This document shows, piece by piece, positions 14,255 through 20,505 of a stretch of 20,505 nucleotides of DNA. The stretch is from assembly GCA_036003885.1 (NCBI GenBank), contig DASYSA010000363.1, positions 1 to 20,505 of the forward strand. Direction: 5' to 3'. The DNA comes from DASYSA01 sp036003885 (GTDB taxonomy: Bacteria; Acidobacteriota; Blastocatellia; UBA7656). A model generated the notes under the pieces. It worked only from the letters and a program-made list of their open reading frames with translations. It ran no database searches and had not been told where the DNA came from. The position numbers were made by a program, and so were the translations under genes. How positions within the stretch are numbered: position 1 is the stretch's first letter; the number at the start of each line of letters is the position of its first letter.

Positions 14255-15657
14255 GTACCAACGTGAGTATCAAACTATTGATAGCTGAAGATGAGAAGAA
14301 CCTGGGCCTTGTTCTTCAAAAGGAGCTTGTGAGGCTCGGCCACGAGGTCACACTCGTACACGATGGCGAAGCGGCCATGCGCGCCGCACGTGAGACCGAC
14401 TTCGAGGTCGCGCTACTGGACATAATGATGCCGGTGATGGGCGGCATTGAAGTCCTTCGCGAGCTTCGCCAGCAGGAGCAGCCGCCCGAGGTCCTGATGA
14501 TGACGGGCCATGCAACGGTTGAGACGGCGCTTCAGGCGATGAAGCTCGGCGCATACGACTATCTCACCAAGCCATGTCACATTCGCGAGCTGGAAGCGAT
14601 CCTGAGCAAGGCCTACGAAAAGCGGCAGCTCCGGCGCGAGAACCTGATTCTTCAGTCGCGTCTCACTTATAAGGAGAAGGCCCCCGACATCATCGTCAAC
14701 AGCAAGAAGATGAACGATGTGATATCCCTGGTGCGTAAGGTTGCCACCACTAATGCAATCGTACTGGTGACCGGCGAGTCGGGCACCGGCAAGGAGCTTG
14801 TCGCTAATACGATTCACCGGTTCTCCCTGAGAGGTGGGGGGCCGTTTATCGACATCAGCTGCGCCGCGATTCAGGAGACGCTGCTCGAGTCGGAACTCTT
14901 CGGGTACGAGCCCGGGGCCTTCACTGGCGCCCGCAAGCGGAAGCTCGGGCTCCTCGAACTGGCTCACGGCGGGACGCTGTTCCTGGATGAGATCGGTGAA
15001 ATGAGCCTGACGCTTCAGTCGAAGCTGCTGCGCGTGCTCGAGACCCAGACGTTCTTCCGGGTCGGAGGAACGAAGAAAGTGGAGGTCGACGTAAGAATCA
15101 TCGCCGCAACCAACCGGGAGCTCGACGAGTCGGTCGCAACCGGCAGATTCCGATCCGACCTGCTGTTCCGCATCAACAACTTCACGATCAAGCTGCCGCC
15201 GCTTCGAGACCGCCCGGAGGATATTCCCCCTCTGGCCGAACATTTCCTCGCTCGCGTCGCCGGGGGGAACACCAGGCACCTGGGCCCAGAAGCTATGCAG
15301 GTGCTGATGAACTACTCGTGGCCGGGGAACGTGCGTGAAATGAAGAACGTGATCGAGCGGGCGGTAATACTCTCATCGGGAGACGAAATATTACCTGAAG
15401 ATCTGCCACTCGAGCTGCGCACGCATATAGCATCGAAGGCGCCGCTCTCCAACGGCCACGACTATCAGCCGGCGAACCTGGACGAGTTGAAGAAGAAGCA
15501 GATCATCAGCGTTCTGGAGCAGACAGGATGGCACCAGGGCAAAGCCTCCGAAATTCTCGGGATCTCGCCGAGCACCCTCTACCGCCAACTCAAATCATAC
15601 GGCCTGACGCGGGCTCGGAGGGTATCGGAGAATGGCACCATTCTGGATGTGATTTAA
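14251..15657 (+). CDS. NtrC-family sigma-54-dependent response regulator
   Basis: The product is a 468-residue enhancer-binding activator. The receiver domain (8-120) is intact: acidic pocket EDE (13-15), phospho-acceptor Asp57 in VALLDIMMP, MTGHA and switch Lys107 in YLTKP. The AAA+ domain (about 148-375) has Walker A GESGTGKE (175-182), the sigma-54-contacting GAFTGA loop (222-227) and Walker B GTLFLDEIGE (241-250). The conserved FRSDLLFRI contains an arginine. A Fis-type helix-turn-helix closes the protein (418-450, GKASEILGISPSTLYRQLKS). It therefore should activate sigma-54 promoters when phosphorylated by the upstream kinase. The start is GTG within GTGA, overlapping the kinase stop. 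I found no convincing -24/-12 promoter in the gaps inspected, so targets probably lie elsewhere. Confidence 0.96.
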   Translation: MSTNVSIKLLIAEDEKNLGLVLQKELVRLGHEVTLVHDGEAAMRAARETDFEVALLDIMMPVMGGIEVLRELRQQEQPPEVLMMTGHATVETALQAMKLGAYDYLTKPCHIRELEAILSKAYEKRQLRRENLILQSRLTYKEKAPDIIVNSKKMNDVISLVRKVATTNAIVLVTGESGTGKELVANTIHRFSLRGGGPFIDISCAAIQETLLESELFGYEPGAFTGARKRKLGLLELAHGGTLFLDEIGEMSLTLQSKLLRVLETQTFFRVGGTKKVEVDVRIIAATNRELDESVATGRFRSDLLFRINNFTIKLPPLRDRPEDIPPLAEHFLARVAGGNTRHLGPEAMQVLMNYSWPGNVREMKNVIERAVILSSGDEILPEDLPLELRTHIASKAPLSNGHDYQPANLDELKKKQIISVLEQTGWHQGKASEILGISPSTLYRQLKSYGLTRARRVSENGTILDVI

Positions 15658-15660
15658 ATC

Positions 15661-15850
15661 GTTTTACGTTTTGCGTTTTGCGTTTTGCGTTCATCAAAAC
15701 CCGACGTCGCCGTAGCAGGCAAGAAGAGAGGGCATGGCTCTAATCGGCCGTGCCCTTTTTTCGTTTTACGTTTTACGTTTCCCGTTTTGGCTTCCATCGC
15801 TACGGAGCTTATCTGAACGTAAAACGCAAAACGTAAAACGCAAAACGCTA
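15661..15850. repeat. Composite heptad repeat hairpin, word GTTTTGC / GCAAAAC
   Basis: The first left block (15661-15695) reads GTTTTAC, three GTTTTGC, GTTCATC. A second block in the same sense (15763-15790) reads GTTTTAC twice, GTTTCCC, GTTTTGG. The facing block (15816-15850) reads AACGTAA, AACGCAA, AACGTAA, AACGCAA, AACGCTA. An intrinsic terminator sits between the two same-sense blocks. Either left block can pair with the right one. The array fills most of the response regulator-htrA gap. Confidence 0.88.
15730..15761 (+). terminator. Rho-independent terminator after the two-component operon
   Basis: The stem is GGGCATGGC / GCCGTGCCC (nine pairs including one G-U), the loop is TCTAATCG, and a run of six T follows directly. 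It lies about 75 bases past the response regulator stop and separates that operon from htrA. It is the clearest intrinsic terminator in the window. Confidence 0.9.
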
Positions 15851-15920
15851 ATTTGCTTTTCATCACCTATCTTCGCTAATCTTTGAGTCAGCACCATGGT
15901 TACGAAAGGAACCGTTTGTC

Positions 15921-17480
15921 ATGGAAGAACGTTTTATAGGATCTGGAATTGAGCCTGAAGAGGCGCCGGTTCCAGACAGCGACGGGATCCCGATTAAGCG
16001 CCGTAGCAGTTTTGCCTGGGTCGCAATCGTGCTGATTCTCGCCTTGCTGATCGGATCAATTGCCATAATCCAGGCCGCCCTCAAAGGGCACACGCGGGCT
16101 GCAGTGCCCGAGCTTCCGCCGGCGGCAACTCGACCAACTGCGGCTTCGCCAACTCCCGTAGAGCTCTCCCTCTCTTTCCGCGAAATCGCCAAGGCCGTCA
16201 AACCCGCCGTCGTCAACATCAACGTGACCGAGAGCGTTCAGTCGTCGCCCTCCCCCTTCTCTGATCTCTTCGGCGACGGTCCGGGACAGGCGCGGCCACA
16301 GAGGAGACCCACCAGCACCGGCTCAGGCTTTATCGTCACTCCGGACGGCTACATACTGACCAACGATCATGTCGTCATACACGCCGAACAGATCGAGGTG
16401 ACCCTGGCTGACAACAGGAAAATGAAAGCTAAGGTGGTTGGAGTTGACCAGGAAAGCGATCTCGCAGTCATCAAGATCGACGCGACCAATCTGCCCACGG
16501 TCGTGCTTGGAAACTCCGACGATGTGGAACAGGGCGATTGGGTACTTGCGCTCGGTAGCCCATTTGGATTGACCCAGACGCTGACCGCGGGAATCGTCAG
16601 CGCGACCGGCCGCGAGGTCCAGGGCGCTCAGTACTCGAAGTTCATTCAGACGGACGCCTCAATCAACCCCGGCAACTCGGGTGGCCCACTGGTGAGCATG
16701 CAGGGGGAGGTCATCGGAATCAATACGATGATCCTGACCGGGTCGTCGATGAGTAATGGTAATGTGGGGATCGGATTTGCGATCGCCTCGAACATTGCTC
16801 GCAAGGTTTTTGACGTGCTCGTCAGAAACGGCAAGGTCACGCGTGGATACCTGGGCGTAACCGTGATGCCACTCGACGCACCCACCGCGCGAGCTGTCTG
16901 TCTGGAAGCGGAATCGGGCGCGCTCGTGTACAGAGTGCCCGCAGACACGCCGGCGGCTCGAGCCGGGCTGCGAGGAGGTGACGTCATAACGGCATTCGAT
17001 GGGAAACCCATAAAGGCCCCACGTGAGTTGACCGACGCGGTCGCTGCCACCGATGTGGGCAAATCTGTCCGTGTTGATTTCATGCGTGATTGTGACAAAA
17101 AGTCGGTCACTCTCGAAGTCGTAGAGCGCCCCGCAGACATCAATGCCGCCATGAGGAGTGCGCCCGAAGATGGCGGGCAGGAGGACGAAACGCGGGCAGC
17201 GCGCCTGGGGATCACTGCCCAGACGGTAACGCCTGAACTAGCGGCACAGGGCAAGCTCAGCATAAGTAGCGGCGCCCTCGTAAAGTCCGTTCTGCCGGGA
17301 AGCCCAGCTGCTGACGCGCGCATCAGACACGGAGACGTAATCCATCGAATAGATCGAACCGAAGTGCGAACTGCGGAGGATCTGGCAGAGGCCGAAAAAG
17401 GGTTAAAGAGCGGAGAGGAGGTCGCGATCAAGATCGAGCGGGACCGCCAGATCGTCTTCGTCACAGTCACAGTTCCATAG
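15921..17480 (+). CDS. htrA: HtrA/DegP-like serine protease, membrane-anchored
   Basis: The product is a 519-residue envelope protease for misfolded proteins. A short cytoplasmic tail with KRR (26-28) precedes one hydrophobic segment (about 31-54). It has no clear cleavage site, so it is probably an uncleaved anchor with the rest periplasmic. A Pro/Ala-rich linker follows (60-80). The trypsin-like domain (about 85-305) has the catalytic triad His150 (TNDHVV), Asp180 (ESDLAVIKI) and Ser253 (NPGNSGGPL). Two PDZ domains follow (about 308-400 and 427-518) with RGYLGV and the GDVI loops. The LA loop is short, as in DegS/DegQ-like members. AAAGGA lies 10 bases before the ATG. Both gaps flanking the gene hold heptad hairpins, and fabG converges from the right. 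The upstream sensor/regulator pair is cut off by a terminator, so co-transcription is unlikely. Confidence 0.95.
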   Translation: MEERFIGSGIEPEEAPVPDSDGIPIKRRSSFAWVAIVLILALLIGSIAIIQAALKGHTRAAVPELPPAATRPTAASPTPVELSLSFREIAKAVKPAVVNINVTESVQSSPSPFSDLFGDGPGQARPQRRPTSTGSGFIVTPDGYILTNDHVVIHAEQIEVTLADNRKMKAKVVGVDQESDLAVIKIDATNLPTVVLGNSDDVEQGDWVLALGSPFGLTQTLTAGIVSATGREVQGAQYSKFIQTDASINPGNSGGPLVSMQGEVIGINTMILTGSSMSNGNVGIGFAIASNIARKVFDVLVRNGKVTRGYLGVTVMPLDAPTARAVCLEAESGALVYRVPADTPAARAGLRGGDVITAFDGKPIKAPRELTDAVAATDVGKSVRVDFMRDCDKKSVTLEVVERPADINAAMRSAPEDGGQEDETRAARLGITAQTVTPELAAQGKLSISSGALVKSVLPGSPAADARIRHGDVIHRIDRTEVRTAEDLAEAEKGLKSGEEVAIKIERDRQIVFVTVTVP

Positions 17481-17493
17481 GGCAGAGGTGAGG

Positions 17494-17573
17494 AGTGATG
17501 CGTGAAGAGTGATGCGTGATTCGTGCATTGCAAACCGCGTTGCAGTCACGCATCACGCTTCACGCATCACTCT
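17494..17573. repeat. Heptad repeat hairpin between convergent genes, word GTGATGC
   Basis: The left arm (17494-17528) reads AGTGATG, CGTGAAG, AGTGATG, CGTGATT, CGTGCAT. The right arm (17546-17573) reads TCACGCA, TCACGCT, TCACGCA, TCACTCT. The arms pair over about 28 bases with a single mismatch. It lies 14 bases past the htrA stop and six bases past the fabG stop, so it could act on both converging transcripts. There is no T-run. Confidence 0.88.
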
Positions 17574-17578
17574 CCCAG

Positions 17579-18325
17579 CTACATTGCCAACCCACCGTCG
17601 GCTTGAATTACCTGGCCGGTGATATATCGCGCATCATCCGAGAGAAGAAACGTCGCTATCCGAGCAACCTCCGTCGTGGTGCCGTAGCGGTTGAGAGGGA
17701 TTTGCTCGATGATCTTCTGTCTGTACTCCTCAGCCAGGGTGCTCGTCATATCCGTCTCAATCAGGCCCAGCGCAAGAGCGTTGACGGTGATGCTCCGCCG
17801 ACCCACTTCCTTGGCAAGCGCCTTGGTGAATCCGATCAACCCAGCTTTGGAGGCCGAGTAATTGGTCTGTCCTGCCATCCCAACGACGCCGCTGATGGAG
17901 GTGATGTTCAAGACCGATCCGCGCCGCTGCCGAACCATTATCGAAACCGCCGGCTTTGTCACGTTGAAGACGCCCTTCAAGTTCGTGTCCAGGACAGCGT
18001 CCCAGTCCTCCTCGCTCATCATCATGATGAGCTTGTCGCGAGTTATGCCTGCGTTGTTCACCAGGTAGTCAACCGATCCAAACTCGCTCTTGACTGAACG
18101 GACCATCTGCTCGGCTCCAGCGGCATCGGTGACATCCGTCTGAAAAGCGATTGCGCGGCGGCCAGAGGCGGCGACTTCGGCTACAAGCTCATCGGCCATC
18201 TCTTTGTTCTTACTGAAGCTGAAGGCAACGTTCGCGCCTCGGGCGGAAAGCTCTTTGACGATCGCGCGACCGATGCCTCGCGAGCCACCTGTTACTATCG
18301 CAGCCCTTCCCTCAAATTCCGACAT
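17579..18325 (-). CDS. fabG: 3-oxoacyl-ACP reductase (SDR family)
   Basis: The product is a 248-residue short-chain dehydrogenase that reduces 3-oxoacyl-ACP with NADPH in fatty acid synthesis. The Rossmann motif TGGSRGIG is at 12-19, NNAG at 90-93, catalytic Asn115 in DTNLKG, Ser143, and Tyr156/Lys160 in NYSASKAG. The end DARYITGQVIQADGGLAM is typical of FabG. One oddity is VNALALGLIETDM: the usual proline of the APG turn is leucine (Leu186). It is third in a minus-strand set after the GNAT and menC-like genes and separated from the latter by a heptad hairpin. A G-rich stretch (GGGGGGAT) about 6 bases upstream serves as ribosome binding site. Because no other fab genes are nearby, a role as a dedicated reductase of another pathway is possible. 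Confidence 0.92.
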   Translation of the reverse strand: MSEFEGRAAIVTGGSRGIGRAIVKELSARGANVAFSFSKNKEMADELVAEVAASGRRAIAFQTDVTDAAGAEQMVRSVKSEFGSVDYLVNNAGITRDKLIMMMSEEDWDAVLDTNLKGVFNVTKPAVSIMVRQRRGSVLNITSISGVVGMAGQTNYSASKAGLIGFTKALAKEVGRRSITVNALALGLIETDMTSTLAEEYRQKIIEQIPLNRYGTTTEVARIATFLLSDDARYITGQVIQADGGLAM

Positions 18326-18340
18326 TGATCCCCCCAGGCA

Positions 18341-18414
18341 GGATTTAGGATCTAGGATTTAAGATTTAGCTTGAATCCCAGATCCTAAATCCTAAATCCT
18401 AGATCCTAAATCCT
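18341..18414. repeat. Heptad repeat hairpin, word GGATTTA / AAATCCT
   Basis: The left arm (18341-18368) reads GGATTTA, GGATCTA, GGATTTA, AGATTTA. The right arm (18380-18414) reads AGATCCT, AAATCCT twice, AGATCCT, AAATCCT. The loop is about 11 bases. The right arm encodes the last two residues (Arg-Ile) and the TAG stop of the menC-like gene; the left arm ends 15 bases before the fabG start. Confidence 0.88.
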
Positions 18415-19524
18415 TACTTCTTCACGGCGTACTACCAGCGATTCAAGACGCTGTTCATTCACCTGATACCCGATGCCGATCCCGACGGGCAGGTCGATCG
18501 TCCCACGCGGGCTTACGGTCACCGGCGGCTCGATGATGTCTTCATCCCAATACCGCGCCGAAGCTGAAACATCTCCCGGCAATGTGAAACCCGCCAGAGT
18601 CGACATCGCAATATTGTGAGCGCGGCCGATTCCAGCCTCCAGCATACCTCCGCACCACACTGGAATGCTCCTCTCCGAGCAGTACGCCTGAATCAACTTT
18701 GCCTCGCTATGTCCCCCTACCCTCCCCAGCTTAATATTGATTATCCTGCATGAGCCAAGTCCCAGTGCGTGTCTGGCATCGGCCACCGTCAGGATTGACT
18801 CGTCCAGGCATATCGGCGTCGAGATCTCGTGTTGAAGCCTGGAGTGGTCCACAAGATCTCCCGCGGCGAGTGGCTGCTCGATCATCATCAGATTGAATCT
18901 GTCGAGCTGCTTCATTGTCTCGATATCCTCAAGCGTGTAAGCAGCGTTCGCGTCCACGCTCAGTAGAATCGACGGAAACCTGGAGCGCACCGCCTCCACC
19001 AGCGAAACGTCTCGTCCCGGCTTTATCTTGAGCTTGATTCTCTGATATCCGCTGTCGACCTCTTTGCACACCTTTTCCAGCAGCGCCTCAATGGTAGGTT
19101 GGAGGCCTATCGAGACGCCCGAAGAGACCTCGGTTCGCGTCCCTCCAATCTGTTGCCACAGCGGCTTGCCCAGCATCCGCGCCTCGAGGTCCCAGACGGC
19201 CGTTTCGACGGCGGCCTTAGCCATACGATTGCCGCGAATCCGGGCGAGCGCATTGTTCACCTGTGACGCCTGTTCGATGTTCGCGCCGGCGAGGAGGGCA
19301 ACCACATATTTTGCGATTATGATCGACGCCGTATCTACTGTCTCGTGGTTGAAAAAGGGATCCTCCGGCGCAGTACACTCGCCGTAGCCGTACGCTCCGG
19401 ACTTGTCGAAAACCCTCACAATCAGAATGCGCCGATGAGTTGTGAGTCCGAAGCTGGTCTCAAATGGCCACTTCAGCGGCAGCTCGATCTCCCTCAGCTC
19501 AAGCCTTTCCAGTTGCAATCTCAT
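18406..19524 (-). CDS. menC: o-Succinylbenzoate synthase / N-succinylamino acid racemase-type enolase-superfamily enzyme
   Basis: The product is a 372-residue muconate-lactonizing-group enolase-superfamily enzyme. The catalytic KxK motif is RIKLKIKPG (Lys164, Lys166). The metal ligands are Asp191 (SVDANAAY), Glu216 (IEQPL) and Asp241 (CLDES), with the second base Lys265 in NIKLGRVGG. The C-terminal GGMLEAGIGRAHNIAMSTL and PGDVSASARYWDEDI match the NSAR/OSBS group. That group either makes o-succinylbenzoate for menaquinone or racemises N-succinylamino acids. No other men gene is present, while a GNAT acyltransferase lies directly upstream. This pairing is known from NSAR pathways in Geobacillus, so I favour the racemase role, by inference. 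AAGGAA lies 6 bases before the ATG. The last residues and stop are encoded by a heptad array. Confidence 0.88.
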   Translation of the reverse strand: MRLQLERLELREIELPLKWPFETSFGLTTHRRILIVRVFDKSGAYGYGECTAPEDPFFNHETVDTASIIIAKYVVALLAGANIEQASQVNNALARIRGNRMAKAAVETAVWDLEARMLGKPLWQQIGGTRTEVSSGVSIGLQPTIEALLEKVCKEVDSGYQRIKLKIKPGRDVSLVEAVRSRFPSILLSVDANAAYTLEDIETMKQLDRFNLMMIEQPLAAGDLVDHSRLQHEISTPICLDESILTVADARHALGLGSCRIINIKLGRVGGHSEAKLIQAYCSERSIPVWCGGMLEAGIGRAHNIAMSTLAGFTLPGDVSASARYWDEDIIEPPVTVSPRGTIDLPVGIGIGYQVNEQRLESLVVRREEVRI

Positions 19525-19582
19525 TGTTCCTTCCCTTGATTACCTCACCCGTCTTGCTCATGCGGGGTGAAATTCAACAGGC

Positions 19583-20380
19583 TCATGCCGACCCGGCCGT
19601 AATCCCCTGATAAGCGTCGAAATGGAACTGTTCCTCATCAGGTCCGAAGATGTAGCGACCGCTCCTCTTCTCTGGTTGACGCGCAAACGCCCGAACGATA
19701 TTTCCGCGCGCCAACTCCTTCTGAAAGTCCTCGCGCACTGCGAGGCGCCACTTAAGATGTTCCTCGATAGACGTCGCGCGCACTGAGCTGATGTCCTCGG
19801 GAATCTCGATCGAGCCGCCATCCTCTTCCACGGAGGGCCGGCTTCCTCCCAAGACGGACTTGACGTGAGGCGAGGCAACCCACCATTCGGCGAATATGCG
19901 ATCCGAGGGCACGTCGGCGTCGAAGACGGTCGAGAACCCCTCGGAATAGTAGTTGACCTCATACCGGCGCATGATCGCCCCGAGCTTGTTGATGTTCAGG
20001 TGAGCGTTCCGAGACAGAAGCGGATCGAATGTCCACATGATCAGGGGAATCCCAACAAGCAACGCATGCTCGCGCTGGGCCAGCTTCATACGATAGCCGA
20101 TGTCTCGATGCCTTAGACCCTCGACCACCGCGGCGAGGTGCGAATGGTAGACGACGTGCGTGCCTAGCAGCGCCAGGCTTGTATGGACGAAGCCCACGAG
20201 CTGGTCCGCCGCATCAAACGCGCCGATGGTGGGAGCATTGCAGGTCTTTGAGATCATGTATAGTCTGATTGGCATTATGCCAATGTCCTCGTCATGCCAG
20301 ACTTCGCGCTCGAGCTCGATGCACTGCTTGAAATCATCGACCGATACGCACTCGCGGACCGTCACCTCAGCTTCGGGCAT
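19583..20380 (-). CDS. GNAT-superfamily acyltransferase (COG3375-like), possible N-succinyltransferase
   Basis: The 265-residue product has a GNAT fold in its first half. HLAAVVEGLRHRDIGYRMKL (81-100) is the acyl-CoA-binding strand-helix with a degenerate RxxGxG/A loop. A long C-terminal region follows (SEGFSTVFDADVPSDRIFAE, about 147-166), characteristic of the uncharacterised COG3375-type proteins as I recall them. It lies 58 bases upstream of the menC-like gene, which suggests a pathway in which it N-acylates (perhaps succinylates) an amino acid that the enolase-superfamily enzyme then racemises. The frame is open 20 codons further to 20440, but those codons are heptad repeat; MPEAEVTVREC is the better start and is mirrored by the divergent copy. 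There is no Shine-Dalgarno; TATACT lies eight bases before the ATG. Confidence 0.82.
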   Translation of the reverse strand: MPEAEVTVRECVSVDDFKQCIELEREVWHDEDIGIMPIRLYMISKTCNAPTIGAFDAADQLVGFVHTSLALLGTHVVYHSHLAAVVEGLRHRDIGYRMKLAQREHALLVGIPLIMWTFDPLLSRNAHLNINKLGAIMRRYEVNYYSEGFSTVFDADVPSDRIFAEWWVASPHVKSVLGGSRPSVEEDGGSIEIPEDISSVRATSIEEHLKWRLAVREDFQKELARGNIVRAFARQPEKRSGRYIFGPDEEQFHFDAYQGITAGSA

Positions 20381-20388
20381 AGCCGTGG

Positions 20389-20418
20389 AGTATAGCGCAG
20401 AGAATTGCGAATTGTGAA
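20389..20418 (-). promoter_or_regulatory. Candidate promoter of the minus-strand GNAT gene
   Basis: On the minus strand TTCACA (20418-20413), an 18-base spacer and TATACT (20394-20389) end eight bases before the ATG. The -35 lies in the heptad unit GAATTGT. The absence of a ribosome binding site and the closeness of the -10 suggest a leaderless transcript. Confidence 0.55.
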
Positions 20419-20450
20419 TTTCGAAATTCGAAATTCGCAATTCGAAATTC
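20402..20450. repeat. Fully palindromic heptad array, word GAATTGC/GAATTTC
   Basis: Exactly seven units read GAATTGC, GAATTGT, GAATTTC, GAAATTC, GAAATTC, GCAATTC, GAAATTC. The first half is the near reverse complement of the second, with no separate loop. It lies midway between two divergent, near-identical gene starts and contains the candidate -35 boxes of both. Confidence 0.85.
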
Positions 20451-20463
20451 TCTGAGCTATACT
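20434..20463 (+). promoter_or_regulatory. Candidate promoter of the plus-strand GNAT copy
   Basis: TTCGCA (20434-20439), an 18-base spacer and TATACT (20458-20463) end nine bases before the ATG at 20473. The layout mirrors the promoter of the opposite gene across the palindromic heptad array. No ribosome binding site is visible. Confidence 0.55.
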
Positions 20464-20472
20464 CGCACGGCT

Positions 20473-20505
20473 ATGCCCGAAAGTGATGTGACGGTCCGCG
20501 AGTGC
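20473..20505 (+). CDS. Start of a divergent paralogue of the GNAT gene (cut by window edge)
   Basis: Eleven codons, MPESDVTVREC, are visible before the window ends. They match the first eleven residues of the minus-strand GNAT protein (MPEAEVTVREC) at nine positions, and the DNA match extends upstream through the -10 region into the heptad array. The start is taken by analogy with that gene. Only the N-terminus can be seen, so whether the copy is full length or intact is unknown. Confidence 0.7.
   Translation, partial: MPESDVTVREC

Noticed and set aside
12782..15279. Minus-strand frames opposite the sensor kinase and response regulator
   Set aside because: Antisense shadows of conserved domains; composition and lack of motifs argue against coding.
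19545..19570. Small inverted repeat TCACCC/GGGTGA between the GNAT and menC-like genes as a terminator
   Set aside because: Only six base pairs with a 14-base loop and no T-run; probably chance.
20381..20440. N-terminal extension of the GNAT frame from an ATG at 20440
   Set aside because: These 20 codons are heptad array and promoter sequence; the divergent copy starts at the equivalent of 20380.

Overview
The window is GC-rich, densely coded bacterial chromosome. The fatty-acid genes follow the Bacillus fadNAE order and are headed by a FadR-type repressor. The window also holds an NtrC-type two-component pair, an HtrA protease and an enolase-superfamily/GNAT pair. My best guess is an Acidobacteriota-like organism (Blastocatellia-type), but no rRNA or other marker is present, so this is inference. 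I see no tRNA, rRNA, CRISPR array, insertion sequence or prophage. No gene-free stretch exceeds 300 bases; the longest gap (about 260 bases, after the response regulator) holds repeats and a terminator.

Layout. From about 11.4 kb down to 1, eight genes run on the minus strand: fadR, fadD, fadN, fadA, fadE, a metallo-beta-lactamase-fold hydrolase, a benzoate-CoA-ligase-like acyl-CoA synthetase, and a secreted Ycf48-like protein cut by the window edge. Together they activate fatty or aromatic acids and run a full beta-oxidation cycle. A perfect FadR-type operator (TGAATGA-N4-TCATTCA) sits in front of fadR. From 11.57 to 17.48 kb three genes run on the plus strand: a sensor kinase with a degenerate N-terminal receiver, its sigma-54-dependent response regulator (4-base overlap), and a membrane-anchored HtrA/DegP protease behind a clear intrinsic terminator. 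From 20.38 down to 17.58 kb a minus-strand set encodes a GNAT acyltransferase, an o-succinylbenzoate synthase/N-succinylamino acid racemase-type enzyme, and FabG. At the right edge a divergent plus-strand gene begins that is a near copy of the GNAT gene.

The most striking feature is the intergenic DNA. Seven of the longer gene gaps hold tandem repeats with an exact 7-base period. These are arranged as facing inverted arms that can fold into a hairpin, and each gap has its own heptamer word (CAGTGGT, GTTTCGC, GTTCTGA, GTTTTGC, GTGATGC, GGATTTA, GAATTGC). An eighth, solo array lacks a partner arm. The arrays run into coding ends and supply stop codons and last residues. At three genes they appear to supply the -35 box of a promoter whose -10 lies 8-9 bases before the ATG, with no Shine-Dalgarno sequence. 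This heptad-hairpin family and the mirror-image GNAT pair built around one of its copies are the best candidates for something not well described.
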